From: Rubrivivax gelatinosus
Lineage (GTDB): Bacteria > Pseudomonadota > Gammaproteobacteria > Burkholderiales > Burkholderiaceae_C
Reading direction: 5' to 3'
NCBI RefSeq assembly: GCF_016583785.1
Contig: NZ_NRRU01000014.1
Span: forward strand, 1-63,872
Length of the DNA: 63,872 nucleotides
Positions 9,242 to 18,701 of this stretch are shown here, in pieces. A model generated the notes under the pieces. The model was not told the origin of the DNA. It was given only the letters and a program-made list of their open reading frames with translations, and did no database searches. Each line of letters begins with the position of its first letter. Position 1 is the first letter of the stretch. The position numbers and the translations under genes were made by a program.

Positions 9242-9654
9242 ATGCCCGTGAGCCCGGACAGCCCGCAGCCGCCTGCACGCTCCTTCCTCGCCTTCGATTT
9301 CGGCCTGCGCCGCGTCGGCGTCGCCGTCGGCAATACGCTGCTGGGCGAGGGCCGGCCGCTGAAGACCATCGCCGTCGACGGCGACGCGCGCTTCGCCGAG
9401 ATCGGCCGCCTGCTTGACGAGTGGCAACCCGACGCGCTGGTCGTCGGCGTTCCGTTCCATCCCGACGGCGCGGAGCACGACAATACGCGCCGCGCGCGGC
9501 GCTTCGCCCGCCAGTTGCACGGCCGCTTCCGGCTGCCGGTGCACGAGGTTGACGAGCGCTACACCACCGTCGACGCCCTCGCCGCCGGCGCGCGGGACGC
9601 CGACGCCGCGGCAGCGGCGCTGATCCTCGACCAACACCTGCGAAGCCTCATCCC

Positions 9655-9658
<4 letters not shown>
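9242..9658 (+). CDS. ruvX: Putative Holliday junction resolvase RuvX/YqgF
   Basis: 138 aa, RNase H-like fold. The N-terminal motif LAFDFGLRRVGVAVG supplies the first catalytic Asp; VVGVPFHPDG and the C-terminal DADAAAAALIL segment carry the other expected acidic residues. The E. coli homologue is implicated in pre-16S rRNA 5'-end maturation as well as resolvase-type activity. The ATG at 9242 is chosen because it lies 13 nt after yqgE and gives the family length; an upstream in-frame start would overlap yqgE heavily. It overlaps pyrR by 4 nt (ATGA at 9655-9658). Confidence 0.93.
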
Positions 9659-10158
<500 letters not shown>

Positions 10159-10184
10159 GACCTCAGGACTTGTCCGGGGCTCGT

Positions 10185-10214
10185 TCCCGCCTGGCGGGAC
10201 CGGCCGACAGGCCG
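10185..10214 (+). promoter_or_regulatory. Tandem hairpins in the pyrR-pyrB spacer (candidate leader)
   Basis: Two adjacent perfect inverted repeats: TCCCGCC-T-GGCGGGA (10185-10199) and CGGCC-GACA-GGCCG (10201-10214). They sit in the only sizeable gap of this operon, about 60-90 nt upstream of the pyrB start. No U-run follows, so this is not a plain terminator. Candidate regulatory leader or PyrR-binding site. Confidence 0.4.
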
Positions 10215-10273
10215 AAGGGTGCCCTACTGACCTCGAGTCGCCGCGATCAACGGCTCCAGCGGAGGCCCCGCTG

Positions 10274-11236
10274 ATGCTGTCGCGCCGCAATCCCCAGCTC
10301 AACCGCAACGGCGAGCTGATCCACCTGCTGTCGATCGAGGGCCTGCCGCGTGCGGTGCTGACCCAGATCCTGGACACCGCCGGCACCTTTCTGTCGGTCA
10401 ACGACCGCGAGGTGAAGAAGGTGCCGCTGCTGCGCGGCAAGAGCGTGTTCAACCTGTTCTTCGAGAACAGCACGCGCACCCGCACCACCTTCGAGATCGC
10501 GGCCAAGCGGCTGTCGGCCGACGTCATCAACCTGGACATCAACAAGAGCAGCACCGCCAAGGGCGAGAGCCTGCTGGACACGATCGCCAACCTGTCGGCG
10601 ATGCATGCCGACATGTTCGTCGTGCGCCACAGCGAGAGCGGCGCGCCCTACCTGATCGCCCAGCACTGCGCGCCGCACGTGCACGTGGTCAACGCCGGCG
10701 ACGGCCGCCACGCGCACCCGACGCAGGGGCTGCTGGACATGTACACGATCCGCCACTTCAAGCGCGACTTCACGCAGCTGACGGTGGCCATCGTCGGTGA
10801 CATCGTGCACTCGCGCGTGGCGCGCTCCGACATCCACGCGCTGAACATCCTGGGCGTGCCCGAGATCCGCGCCGTCGGCCCCAAGACCCTGGTGCCGGGC
10901 GACCTGGCCGGCATGGGCGTGCGGGTCTGCCACGACATGGCCGAAGGCATACGCGACGCCGACGTCATCATCATGCTGCGGCTGCAGAACGAGCGCATGA
11001 GCGGCGCGCTGCTGCCCTCGGCCGGCGAATACTTCAAGAACTACGGCCTGACGCCCGAGAAGCTGGCGCTGGCCAAGCCCGACTGCATCGTCATGCACCC
11101 GGGCCCGATCAACCGCGGCGTCGAGATCGAGTCATCCGTCGCCGACGGCAGCCACAGCGTGATCCTGCCGCAGGTGACCTTCGGCATTGCGGTGCGCATG
11201 GCGGTGATGTCGACGATCGCCGGCAACCAGGCCTGA
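10274..11236 (+). CDS. pyrB: Aspartate carbamoyltransferase catalytic subunit
   Basis: Catalyses carbamoyl phosphate + aspartate to carbamoyl aspartate, the first committed step of pyrimidine synthesis. 320 aa with the carbamoyl-phosphate loop [22 protein letters not shown], and the C-terminal [11 protein letters not shown] loop. The ATG at 10274 has GGAGG nearby and gives the normal length; the upstream in-frame extension covers only the hairpin spacer. No pyrI is present. The next gene, pyrX, encodes an inactive dihydroorotase, the arrangement of the dodecameric Pseudomonas-type ATCase. Confidence 0.96.
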   Translation: MLSRRNPQLNRNGELIHLLSIEGLPRAVLTQILDTAGTFLSVNDREVKKVPLLRGKSVFNLFFENSTRTRTTFEIAAKRLSADVINLDINKSSTAKGESLLDTIANLSAMHADMFVVRHSESGAPYLIAQHCAPHVHVVNAGDGRHAHPTQGLLDMYTIRHFKRDFTQLTVAIVGDIVHSRVARSDIHALNILGVPEIRAVGPKTLVPGDLAGMGVRVCHDMAEGIRDADVIIMLRLQNERMSGALLPSAGEYFKNYGLTPEKLALAKPDCIVMHPGPINRGVEIESSVADGSHSVILPQVTFGIAVRMAVMSTIAGNQA

Positions 11237-11241
11237 ACCCC

Positions 11242-12546
11242 ATGAAGATCCTGATCCGCAACGGCCGCGTCGTCGACCCGGCCACCGGCCGCGACGAGAC
11301 GGCCGATATCGCCATCGCCTCCGGCCGCATCGTCGGCATCGGCGCGGCCGGCGACTTCCAGGCCGAACGCACGCTGGACGCCACCGGCCTCGTCGTCGCA
11401 CCCGGCCTCGTCGACCTGGCCGCGCGCCTGCGCGAGCCCGGCCAGGAACACGAAGGCATGCTCGAGAGCGAGCTCGCGGCCGCGGCCGCCGGCGGCGTCA
11501 CCAGCCTCGTCTGCCTGCCCGACACCGACCCGGTGCTCGACGAGCCCGGTCTGGTCGAGATGCTGAAGTTCCGCGCCCGCAAGCTGAGCCGCTGCCGGCT
11601 GTTCCCGCTGGGCGCGCTGACGCGCCGGCTCGAAGGCGCGGCGCTCACCGAGATGGCCGAGCTGACCGAAGCCGGCTGCGTCGGCTTCTCGCATGTCGAC
11701 GTCGCGATCCGGGACACCCAGGTGCTGCTGCGTGCGATGCAGTACGCCGCGACCTTCGGCTACACGGTCTGGCTGCGGCCGCAGGACGGCTGGCTGGGCA
11801 AGGGTGTCGCCGCCTCGGGTGCGGTGGCCACGCGCATGGGCCTGGCCGGCGTGCCGGTGGCGGCCGAGACGGTGGCGCTGCAGACCATCCTCGAGCTGGT
11901 GCGTGTCACCGGCTGCCGCGTGCACCTGTGCCGGCTGTCCAGCGCCGCCGGCGTCAAGCTGCTGCGTGCCGCCAAGGCCGAGGGCCTGCCGGTCACGGCC
12001 GACGTCAGCATCAACTCGCTGCACCTGACCGACGTCGACATCGGCTACTTCAACGCCGACATGCGGCTGACGCCGCCGCTGCGCCAGGGCGCCGACCGCG
12101 ACGCGCTGCGCGCCGCGCTGGCCGACGGCACGATCGACGCGCTCGTCTCCGACCACAACCCGGTGGCCGAGGACATGAAGAACCTGCCTTTCGCCGAAGC
12201 CGAACCCGGCGCCACCGGGCTCGAGCTGCTCCTGAGCCTGGCGCTGCGCTGGGGCCAGGACCACGGTCTGACGCTGGCGCAGTCGCTGGCGCCGGTGACG
12301 CAGTCTCCGGTGCGGGTGCTCGGCGACGCGGTCGGTTCGCTGGTCTCCAGCGCCGGGCGCCTGGTCGAAGGCGGCGTCGCCGACGTCTGCATCTTCGACC
12401 CGCAGGCGCAGTGGCAGGTGTCGCCGGCGATGCTCGCGAGCCAGGGCAAACACACGCCTTTCGACTTCGCCGCCACCGGCATGGCGCTGCCCGGCCGGGT
12501 GCGTGCGACGCTGGTCGCCGGCACCGTCGCCTACGAGGCCGCTTGA
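11242..12546 (+). CDS. pyrX: Inactive dihydroorotase-like subunit (PyrX/PyrC')
   Basis: 434-aa amidohydrolase-fold protein starting 5 nt after pyrB. Active dihydroorotases carry a metal-binding HVH in DLHVHLREPG; here the segment reads DLAARLREPG (residues 58-67), so both histidines are lost (HVH to AAR). The late block reads SDHNPV rather than the usual DHAPH. In Pseudomonas such non-catalytic homologues assemble with PyrB into the ATCase holoenzyme. The structural role is inferred from this and from gene order; a catalytic pyrC must lie elsewhere in the genome. Confidence 0.92.
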   Translation: MKILIRNGRVVDPATGRDETADIAIASGRIVGIGAAGDFQAERTLDATGLVVAPGLVDLAARLREPGQEHEGMLESELAAAAAGGVTSLVCLPDTDPVLDEPGLVEMLKFRARKLSRCRLFPLGALTRRLEGAALTEMAELTEAGCVGFSHVDVAIRDTQVLLRAMQYAATFGYTVWLRPQDGWLGKGVAASGAVATRMGLAGVPVAAETVALQTILELVRVTGCRVHLCRLSSAAGVKLLRAAKAEGLPVTADVSINSLHLTDVDIGYFNADMRLTPPLRQGADRDALRAALADGTIDALVSDHNPVAEDMKNLPFAEAEPGATGLELLLSLALRWGQDHGLTLAQSLAPVTQSPVRVLGDAVGSLVSSAGRLVEGGVADVCIFDPQAQWQVSPAMLASQGKHTPFDFAATGMALPGRVRATLVAGTVAYEAA

Positions 12547-13277
12547 TCGGCACATTGCGCGCGCTCTGGCGGCTGGCCGGCGTCGTGCAGCACGGGCTGG
12601 CCGGCGTCGCGATGGCGCTGTGGGTCTTCCCGCGGCTGGACCGCGCCGGGCGCCACCGCCGCACGCGCTGGTGGGCGGGCACGATGCTGCGCCGCCTGGG
12701 CATCGAGCTGCGCGTGCAGGGCGAGTTCTGCCCCGGCGCCAAGCTGATCGTCGCCAACCACGTCTCCTGGCTGGACATCATGGCGGTGCACGCCGTCTGC
12801 CCCGAGGCGCGTTTCGTCTCCAAGGCCGACGTGCGCCACTGGCCGCTGGCCAACCGCCTGGTCGACGCCGCCGAGTCGCTGTACCTGGAGCGCGAGAGCA
12901 AACGCGACGCGCTGCGGGTCGTGCACCAGATGGCCGAAGCGCTGCGGCGCGGCGACACCGTCGCCGTCTTTCCCGAAGGCACGACCGGCGACGGCCGCAC
13001 GCTGCTGCCTTTTCACGCCAACCTGCTGCAGTCGGCGATCGCCGCCGGTGCGCCGGTGCAGGGCGTGGCGCTGCGTTACACCGAACCCGGCCACGCGGTC
13101 AGCCCGTCGGCCACCTGGATCGGCGACGAGACGCTGGCCGCCAACCTGTGGAAACTCGCCCGCGCGCGTGGTCTCGTGCTGCAGCTCACCGTGCTGGCGC
13201 CGCAGGCGAGCGAACATGCCGAGCGGCGGGTACTCGCCGCGAACCTGAGGGACGGCATCGTCGCGGCGCTGCCCTGA
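12543..13277 (+). CDS. plsC: 1-acyl-sn-glycerol-3-phosphate acyltransferase
   Basis: Membrane-associated acyltransferase forming phosphatidic acid from lysophosphatidic acid. 244 aa from TTG at 12543, which overlaps the pyrX stop by 4 nt (TTGA). Family motifs: NHVSWLD (HX4D catalytic motif) near residue 68 and FPEGTTGDG further on, with a hydrophobic N-terminus. The TTG start is preferred because longer readings merely translate pyrX out of frame. Translational coupling to pyrX seems incidental to function. Confidence 0.92.
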   Translation: MIGTLRALWRLAGVVQHGLAGVAMALWVFPRLDRAGRHRRTRWWAGTMLRRLGIELRVQGEFCPGAKLIVANHVSWLDIMAVHAVCPEARFVSKADVRHWPLANRLVDAAESLYLERESKRDALRVVHQMAEALRRGDTVAVFPEGTTGDGRTLLPFHANLLQSAIAAGAPVQGVALRYTEPGHAVSPSATWIGDETLAANLWKLARARGLVLQLTVLAPQASEHAERRVLAANLRDGIVAALP

Positions 13278-13305
13278 TCGCCGCCGTCCCGACGCGGAGT
13301 TCCCG

Positions 13306-14178
13306 ATGAGCCTGCTGCTCGCCTTCGACGACGAAGCCCTGCTCGCACGCGCCCTGGCCGCGGCGCTGGGCTGGCCGCTGGCTTTCGTCGAGCGCCACGC
13401 CTTTCCGGACGGCGAGTCGCGGCTGCGGCTGCCGCCGGTGCTGCCGGCGCGTGCCGTGCTGCTGCGTGGGCTGCAGCGGCCCAACGAGCGCCTGGCCGAG
13501 CTGATGCTGGTGGCCGGCGGTGCACGCGAGCTGGGCGCCGCCGAGCTGACGCTGGTCGCGCCCTATCTCGGCTACATGCGCCAGGACATCGCGTTCACGC
13601 CGGGCGAGGTCGTCAGCCAGCGCCAGCTGGGGCGGGCACTCGCCGCCTGGTTCGACGCCGTCATCACCGTCGACCCGCATCTGCACCGCGTGGCGACGAT
13701 GGACGAGGTCGTGCCCGGACGCCGCGGCGTCGCGCTCGGTGCCGCACCGCTGCTGGGCCGGCTGGCCGCCGAACGCGTGCCGGGCGCGCTGCTGGTCGGC
13801 CCGGACGCCGAATCGGAGCAGTGGGTGACGGTGGCAGCCGTTGCCGCCGGGCTGGAACACGCGGTCTGCGTCAAGCAGCGCCACGGCGACCGTGACGTCG
13901 CCGTCTCGCTGCCGCTGGTCGACGTTGCCGGACGTGCCGTCGTGCTGCTGGACGACGTCGCCAGCACCGGGCGCACGCTGCAGGCGGCCGCGCGCGGGCT
14001 GCTGGAACGCGGCGCGGCCAGCGTCGATGTCGCCGTCACGCACGCACTCTTCGTCGGCGACGCACTCGCCGAGCTGCAGGCCGCCGGGGTGCGCCAGGTC
14101 TGGAGCAGCGACTGCGTCGCGCACGAGACCAACGCCGTCTCGGTGGTGCCGCTGCTGGCGCAAGCGCTGCGCGGCTGA
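13306..14178 (+). CDS. Ribose-phosphate pyrophosphokinase-family protein (Prs paralogue)
   Basis: 290 aa, shorter than the usual 310-320 aa of housekeeping PRPP synthetase. It keeps the tandem PRTase fold: FPDGES near the N-terminus, PYLGYMRQD and VDPHLHR (ATP and active-site region), and the ribose-5-phosphate/PRPP loop VVLLDDVASTGRT. Likely makes PRPP, but divergence from canonical Prs leaves specificity open. It follows plsC by 28 nt. Related paralogues often occur in nucleoside phosphorolysis clusters; none is visible here. Confidence 0.82.
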   Translation: MSLLLAFDDEALLARALAAALGWPLAFVERHAFPDGESRLRLPPVLPARAVLLRGLQRPNERLAELMLVAGGARELGAAELTLVAPYLGYMRQDIAFTPGEVVSQRQLGRALAAWFDAVITVDPHLHRVATMDEVVPGRRGVALGAAPLLGRLAAERVPGALLVGPDAESEQWVTVAAVAAGLEHAVCVKQRHGDRDVAVSLPLVDVAGRAVVLLDDVASTGRTLQAAARGLLERGAASVDVAVTHALFVGDALAELQAAGVRQVWSSDCVAHETNAVSVVPLLAQALRG

Positions 14179-14244
14179 CCCGGGCCGGCGGCAGCGTCCC
14201 CGGGTCGACGGGCGCGAAGGCATGCCCCTGCATCACGCTCGGTC

Positions 14245-14274
14245 TTGTTGAGAATGAGTCGCGTTACGCATAAT
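14245..14274 (+). promoter_or_regulatory. Promoter with overlapping Fur-like box before flavodoxin
   Basis: A -35-like TTGTTG (14245-14250), 18-nt spacer and -10-like CATAAT (14269-14274). The spacer contains GAGAATGAGTCGCGTTAC, whose left half matches the Fur consensus GATAATGAT in 7 of 9 positions; the right half is weaker. Iron repression of flavodoxin is well known in bacteria. The rest of the 160-nt gap shows nothing else recognisable. Confidence 0.5.
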
Positions 14275-14338
14275 GCCCCTGTCGATGCCGCGGTCTTGAC
14301 CCGGCCTCATCCGGTCCACATCTCACCGAAGGCAGTGC

Positions 14339-14821
14339 ATGAGCGTCACCATCATCTACGGCTCCGACGGCGGCTGTACGCGCAAGATCGCCAACAAGAT
14401 CGCGTCCAAGACCGGGGGCAGGGCTCTCGACATCAAGAAGGCCGAGGTCGCCGACTTCGAGAACGCGTCGCTGCTGATCCTGGGCTGCCCCACCTACGCC
14501 GACGGCGAACTGCAGTCCGACTGGCTCGACCATCTCGACAAGCTCGAGCAGGCCGACCTCGGGCGCTGCCGCGTCGCCATCTTCGGCACCGGCGACCAGG
14601 TCAACTACCCCGGCTCCTTCGTCGACGCGATCGGCATCCTGTACGACATCGCGGTCGAACGCGGTGCGCAGCTGGTGGGTCATACCGATCCGGCGGGCTA
14701 CGACTTCAGCGAGTCGGCGGCGCTGCGCGACGGCCGTTTTCTGGGCCTGGCCATCGACGAGGACAACCAGGCCGGCAAGACCGAGGCGAGGGTCACGCAG
14801 TGGCTGGCGACGATCCGCTGA
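14339..14821 (+). CDS. Flavodoxin
   Basis: 160-aa FMN electron carrier, able to replace ferredoxin under iron limitation or to serve nitrogenase and similar pathways. The N-terminal phosphate loop is IYGSDGGCTRKIA (T/S-rich FMN P-loop), followed by LILGCPTYADGELQSDW (aromatic stacking of the isoalloxazine) and FGTGDQVNYPGSFVDA, the long-chain flavodoxin loop. The upstream Fur-like promoter supports iron control. The adjacent downstream gene is probably co-transcribed. Specific partners (nif, methionine synthase, isoprenoid enzymes) are not visible here. Confidence 0.93.
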   Translation: MSVTIIYGSDGGCTRKIANKIASKTGGRALDIKKAEVADFENASLLILGCPTYADGELQSDWLDHLDKLEQADLGRCRVAIFGTGDQVNYPGSFVDAIGILYDIAVERGAQLVGHTDPAGYDFSESAALRDGRFLGLAIDEDNQAGKTEARVTQWLATIR

Positions 14822-14847
14822 GCAGCGTGCCGGGCGCACGCCCGCCG

Positions 14848-15279
14848 ATGACGGCGCTGCTACCGCAGTACATCTACGAGTACCGCAAGGGCGTGCGCCG
14901 GCTGTTCCTGTTCACGATGACGGTGCACGAGGCCCACGCCGTATGCCGCCGGCTCGAGCGCGAAACCGGCATCGCGGTGCACGTGCAGGCCGTCGGCGAG
15001 AGCAAACGCAACGTCTTCTTCGGCCGCCGCGCCTGCATCGAGGTCGTGCGCCGCATCGTCGACCGGCCGCTGTGCGCGTTGACGCCGGAGGAAGACTTCA
15101 TCATCGGCACGCTGCTCGGCTACGACGCCGATCAGCAGTGCGAACGTTTCGTCAAGCGCCAGGGCCTGGCGCGGCGGCCCGACACCGACGACTGCCCGCT
15201 GCCCGAAGGCTGCGGCCGGGAGGCGCAACTCGAGGGCTGCATCCCGGCGCCCGCGGCCGACGTGGCGCGGGCGGCCTGA
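14848..15279 (+). CDS. Small conserved protein following flavodoxin (DUF2023-like)
   Basis: 143 aa, soluble, no transmembrane segment. It starts with a well-conserved-looking core (YIYEYRKGVRRLFLFTM, then ESKRNVFFGRRACIEVVRRI and EEDFIIGTLLGYD) and ends in a Cys-containing tail (DDCPLPEGCG). I recall DUF2023 proteins having this kind of core and sitting next to flavodoxin genes, but this is a memory-based match. ATG 14848 is preferred; GTG 14827 in the same frame is possible. Neither has a clear ribosome binding site. Function unknown, possibly tied to flavodoxin. Confidence 0.7.
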   Translation: MTALLPQYIYEYRKGVRRLFLFTMTVHEAHAVCRRLERETGIAVHVQAVGESKRNVFFGRRACIEVVRRIVDRPLCALTPEEDFIIGTLLGYDADQQCERFVKRQGLARRPDTDDCPLPEGCGREAQLEGCIPAPAADVARAA

Positions 15280-15289
15280 AGTTCAGGCC
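15273..15289. terminator. Palindrome formed by two convergent stop codons
   Basis: GGCCTGAA-G-TTCAGGCC, a perfect 8-1-8 inverted repeat holding both the plus-strand TGA (end of the post-flavodoxin gene) and the minus-strand TGA (end of gpmA). Probable compact bidirectional terminator or end signal; no U-tract. Confidence 0.4.
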
Positions 15290-16026
15290 TTGCCCTGGCT
15301 CGCCACCGCGGCCGCGGCCTTGGCCGCCGCCTCGGGGTCGCCGAGGTAGTAGCTGCGGATCGGCTTCAACTCGTCGTCGAGCTCGTAGACCAGCGGGATG
15401 CCGTTGGGGATGTTCAGGCCGACGATGTCGGCGTCGCTGATGCCGTCCAGGTATTTCACCAGCGCGCGGATGCTGTTGCCGTGGGCGGCGACGACCAGGC
15501 GCTGGCCGCCCTGGATCGCCGGCGCGAGCACCTCGTTCCAGAACGGCAGCACGCGCGCGACCGTGTCCTTCAGGCATTCGGTCAGCGGCACCTGCTCGGG
15601 GGCGAGCTTGGCGTAGCGCAGGTCCTGGCGCTGGCCGCGCGGGTCGTCGGCGTCCAGCACCGGCGGCGGCGTGTCGTAGCTGCGGCGCCAGATCAGCACC
15701 TGCTGGTCGCCGTACTGCTTGGCCATGTCGCCCTTGTTCAGGCCCTGCAGCGCGCCGTAGTGGCGCTCGTTCAGGCGCCAGTCCTTGACGACCGGCAGCC
15801 AGGTGCGCTCCATCTCGTCCAGGCAGTGCCACAGCGTCCAGATCGCACGCTTCAACACCGAGGTGTAGGCGAGGTCGAACTCGTAACCCGCCGCCTTCAG
15901 CAGGCGCCCGGCTTCGCGCGCCTGGGCGACGCCGGTTTCGGTCAGCGGGACGTCGGTCCAGCCGGTGAAGCGGTTCTCGAGGTTCCAGGTGGATTCCCCG
16001 TGACGGATCAGGACGAGCTTGTGCAT
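15283..16026 (-). CDS. gpmA: 2,3-bisphosphoglycerate-dependent phosphoglycerate mutase
   Basis: Glycolytic/gluconeogenic interconversion of 3- and 2-phosphoglycerate. 247 aa. The phospho-His motif [10 protein letters not shown] is at the N-terminus, [13 protein letters not shown] is the substrate loop, and [16 protein letters not shown] holds the second catalytic His. The ATG at 16026 gives the canonical start [10 protein letters not shown]; the upstream open frame is non-homologous. It is divergent from the rhodanese gene across a 49-nt AT-rich spacer. The -10-like TAGAAT ends 7 nt before the ATG, suggesting a leaderless message. Confidence 0.96.
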   Translation of the reverse strand: MHKLVLIRHGESTWNLENRFTGWTDVPLTETGVAQAREAGRLLKAAGYEFDLAYTSVLKRAIWTLWHCLDEMERTWLPVVKDWRLNERHYGALQGLNKGDMAKQYGDQQVLIWRRSYDTPPPVLDADDPRGQRQDLRYAKLAPEQVPLTECLKDTVARVLPFWNEVLAPAIQGGQRLVVAAHGNSIRALVKYLDGISDADIVGLNIPNGIPLVYELDDELKPIRSYYLGDPEAAAKAAAAVASQGKA

Positions 16027-16032
16027 GGGCCG

Positions 16033-16046
16033 AATTCTATAATTCA
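16033..16046. promoter_or_regulatory. Shared divergent promoter core of gpmA and rhodanese gene
   Basis: An AT-rich near-palindrome (AATTCTATAATTCA region) gives TATAAT on the plus strand (16038-16043, rhodanese direction, about 33-nt leader) and TAGAAT on the minus strand (16039 to 16034), 7 nt before the gpmA ATG. The two -10 boxes overlap, so the promoters probably compete. Confidence 0.5.
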
Positions 16047-16075
16047 CGTCCTTAGCCGCCTTTGACATTGACGCC

Positions 16076-16750
16076 TTGAACTTCCTCATCGAAAACTGGA
16101 TGCTCGTCTTCATGGCCGCCCTCTCCGGCGGCCTGCTCGTGTGGCAGACGATCCAAGGCGGCGGCGGCCGCGGCGTCGCGCCCAACGAGGCGGTGCGGCT
16201 GATCAACCGCGAGAAGGGCGTGCTGATCGACGTCTGCGAGCCCGACGAGTACGACAAGGGCCACGCCGTCGGCGCGCGCAACATCCCGCTCGGCGCGCTC
16301 GCCGACGCCAAGGGGCTTCCGGGCAACAAGACGCTGCCCATCCTGCTGCTGTGCGCCTCGGGCGCACGCGCCGGCCGCGCCGCGGCCCAGCTGCGCAAGG
16401 CGGGCTACGAGAAGGCGGTCGCAGTCGCCGGTGGCAACGCCGGCTGGCGTGAAGCCAACCTGCCGTTGGAAAGCGGCGCCAAGGCCGAGAAGCCGGAAAA
16501 GCCCGAGAAGTCCAAGGGCAAGGCGGCGCGGCTCGAGAACAAGCCGGCCGAAGCCAAGGTGCAGCCGGTCGCTGCGGTCGCGCCGGTCGCCGCGGTTGAA
16601 GCTGCCGCGCCGGTCGCCGCGGTTGAACCTGCCGCGCCGGTCGCTCCCGTCGAAGCCCAGCCGGTCGACGTGGTGCCGGTGGCCGAAATCCCCGCCCAGC
16701 CGGCCCAGCCCGCACCCGAAGCGCCGGACGCTGCGCCCAAGCAGGCCTGA
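16076..16750 (+). CDS. Membrane-anchored rhodanese-like protein with Ala/Pro-rich tail
   Basis: 224 aa. One N-terminal transmembrane helix (about 6-25), a rhodanese domain (about 35-125) with active-site loop [12 protein letters not shown] whose Cys would carry persulfide sulfur, then a roughly 90-residue low-complexity tail rich in Ala, Val, Pro, Glu and Lys with repeats of the type PVAAVE. Likely a sulfurtransferase or sulfur carrier facing the cytoplasm; substrate unknown. The TTG start at 16076 is chosen because it gives the intact membrane anchor. The order rhodanese-grxC-secB-gpsA is common in Burkholderiales. Confidence 0.88.
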   Translation: MNFLIENWMLVFMAALSGGLLVWQTIQGGGGRGVAPNEAVRLINREKGVLIDVCEPDEYDKGHAVGARNIPLGALADAKGLPGNKTLPILLLCASGARAGRAAAQLRKAGYEKAVAVAGGNAGWREANLPLESGAKAEKPEKPEKSKGKAARLENKPAEAKVQPVAAVAPVAAVEAAAPVAAVEPAAPVAPVEAQPVDVVPVAEIPAQPAQPAPEAPDAAPKQA

Positions 16751-16851
16751 ACTGCGCGCCGCGGGCGCCAGCGCCCCGCGGCCATCCCGGACTTGCCGTC
16801 CATCCGACAATTCCGACGAGCCCGCCGTCCGTGCGCGGGCGAGGACAGCGC

Positions 16852-17109
16852 ATGAGTTCCGTCAGGATGTACACGACCCAGATCTGCCCGTATTGCCTGC
16901 GCGCCAAGTCGCTGCTGAAGCAGCGCGGCGTCGAGCGCATCGAGGAGATCCGCGTCGACCAGGACCCGTCCCAGCGCGACGCGATGATCGCGCTCACCGG
17001 CCGCCGCACCGTGCCGCAGATCTTCATCGGCGAGACCCATGTCGGCGGCTGCGACGACCTGATCGCGCTCGACCAGCGCGGCGGCCTCGCAGCCCTGCTG
17101 GCAGGCTGA
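16852..17109 (+). CDS. grxC: Glutaredoxin 3
   Basis: 85-aa dithiol glutaredoxin that reduces disulfides with glutathione. Active site CPYC at residues 12-15, the cis-Pro segment TVPQIFIG and the GSH-binding GGCDDL follow. ATG 16852 is preceded by GAGGA at a good distance; a slightly longer in-frame start exists but adds no conserved sequence. Lies between the rhodanese gene and secB. Confidence 0.95.
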   Translation: MSSVRMYTTQICPYCLRAKSLLKQRGVERIEEIRVDQDPSQRDAMIALTGRRTVPQIFIGETHVGGCDDLIALDQRGGLAALLAG

Positions 17110-17202
17110 TCCCACTGGGGCGGAAGCCCCGATCGGGTGGTCCATAATCCCCGGCCGCTGCCGTCCGAACCCGGGCGGCCACCCTCCAAACACGGAACCA
17201 CC

Positions 17203-17673
17203 ATGGCCGACGAGACCCCCGTTTTCCAGATCCAGCGCATGTACCTGAAGGACCTGTCGCTGGAGCAGCCGAACTCGCCGCAGATCCTGCTCGAGCAGCA
17301 GCAGCCGGCGGTCGAGATCAACCTGGCGATGGCTGCCGAGGCCGTGGCCGACGGCATCTTCGAGGTCACCGTCACCGCCACCGTCACGACCAAGGTCGCC
17401 GACAAGACGCTGTTCCTGGTCGAGGCCAAGCAGGCCGGCATCTTCGAGATCCGCAACATCCCGGAAGACCAGATGCAGGGCATCCTGAGCATCGTCTGCC
17501 CGCAGATGGTGTATCCGTACCTGCGCGCCATCGTTTCCGACGTCTGCACGCGCGCCGGCTTCCCGCCGATCCTGCTGAACGAAGTCAACTTCCAGGCGAT
17601 GTTCGAAGCCCGCCTGCAGGCCGAGGCCGCCCAGGCCAACGGCGGCTCGCCGATCATCACCTCGGCGAACTGA
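17203..17673 (+). CDS. secB: Protein-export chaperone SecB
   Basis: Tetrameric cytosolic chaperone that holds presecretory proteins unfolded for SecA. 156 aa with the family segments [26 protein letters not shown] and [15 protein letters not shown]. The ATG at 17203 gives the standard start [11 protein letters not shown]; earlier in-frame ATG codons lack conservation. A CATAAT element about 55 nt upstream (near 17142) may be its -10 box. Confidence 0.96.
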   Translation: MADETPVFQIQRMYLKDLSLEQPNSPQILLEQQQPAVEINLAMAAEAVADGIFEVTVTATVTTKVADKTLFLVEAKQAGIFEIRNIPEDQMQGILSIVCPQMVYPYLRAIVSDVCTRAGFPPILLNEVNFQAMFEARLQAEAAQANGGSPIITSAN

Positions 17674-17720
17674 TCGCCTTCGCGGGGCCAGCGGCCCCGC
17701 TCATCCGCGCTGCCGAACCG

Positions 17721-18701
17721 ATGAAGATCGCCGTCCTCGGCGCCGGTGCCTGGGGCACGGCGCTCGCCGCGGCCGCCGCGCCGCGGCACGAGGTCCTGCT
17801 CTGGACCCGTGACGCGGCCCAGGCCGCCGAGATCGCCGCCACCGGCCGCAACACCCGCTACCTCGGCGACGAGCCGCTGCCCGCGGCCTTGCGCGTCAGC
17901 GCCGACCGCGCCGCCGCGCTCGCGCATTGCAAGAGCGGGCTGCTGGTCATCGCCACGCCGATGGCCGGGCTGCGTGAACAGCTGGGCGCGCTGCCCGACG
18001 AGCGCCCGGCGCTCTGGGCCTGCAAGGGTTTCGAGAGCGGCAGCGGCCTGCTGGGCCACGAGATCGCACGCGAGCTGCGCCCGCAGGCCGCCGGCGGCGT
18101 GCTCTCGGGCCCGAGCTTCGCGCTCGAGGTGCTGCGCGGCCAGCCGACGGCGCTGGTCGCCGCGAGCGAGTCGGACACACTCGCCGCCGCCGCGGTCGAG
18201 GCTTTCCACAGCGACAGCCTGCGCGTCTACACCGCACGCGACATCGTCGGCGTCGAGGTCGGCGGCGCGGTGAAGAACGTGCTGGCGATCGCCACCGGCA
18301 TCGGCGACGGCCTGCAGCGCACCGGGCTGAACGCGCGTGCGGCGCTGATCACGCGCGGCCTGGCCGAGATGACGCGGCTGGGCATCGCGCTCGGCGGCCA
18401 GGCGCAGACCTTCATGGGCCTGTCCGGCCTGGGCGACCTGGTGCTCACCGCCACCGGCGAGCTCTCGCGCAACCGCAAGGTCGGCCTGGCGCTGGCCGCC
18501 GGCAAGGCGCTGCCCGACATCCTGGCCGAGCTCGGCCACGTCTCCGAAGGCGTCTACAGCGCCGCGACGGTGCTGCAACGCGCGCGTGCACTCGGTGTCG
18601 AGATGCCGATAACGGAAGCCGTGGTCGAGGTGCTCGAAGGGCGGGTCGCGCCCGAGGCGGCGCTGTGGCGGCTGATGAGCCGCCAGTCCAAGGCCGAATA
18701 G
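17721..18701 (+). CDS. gpsA: Glycerol-3-phosphate dehydrogenase [NAD(P)+]
   Basis: Reduces dihydroxyacetone phosphate to sn-glycerol-3-phosphate for phospholipid synthesis. 326 aa. N-terminal dinucleotide fold [21 protein letters not shown] and the catalytic [18 protein letters not shown] (catalytic Lys); [13 protein letters not shown]. Downstream of secB by 47 nt. It ends 4 nt before the convergent trmL stop. Confidence 0.96.
   Translation: MKIAVLGAGAWGTALAAAAAPRHEVLLWTRDAAQAAEIAATGRNTRYLGDEPLPAALRVSADRAAALAHCKSGLLVIATPMAGLREQLGALPDERPALWACKGFESGSGLLGHEIARELRPQAAGGVLSGPSFALEVLRGQPTALVAASESDTLAAAAVEAFHSDSLRVYTARDIVGVEVGGAVKNVLAIATGIGDGLQRTGLNARAALITRGLAEMTRLGIALGGQAQTFMGLSGLGDLVLTATGELSRNRKVGLALAAGKALPDILAELGHVSEGVYSAATVLQRARALGVEMPITEAVVEVLEGRVAPEAALWRLMSRQSKAE

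Noticed and set aside
8626..9483. N-terminal extension of the photolyase frame by nearly 300 residues
   Set aside because: It is antisense of yqgE and ruvX; the photolyase homology starts only at about 8625.
11242..12546. Calling this gene the catalytic dihydroorotase pyrC
   Set aside because: The metal-binding HxH is absent, so the inactive PyrX subunit fits better.
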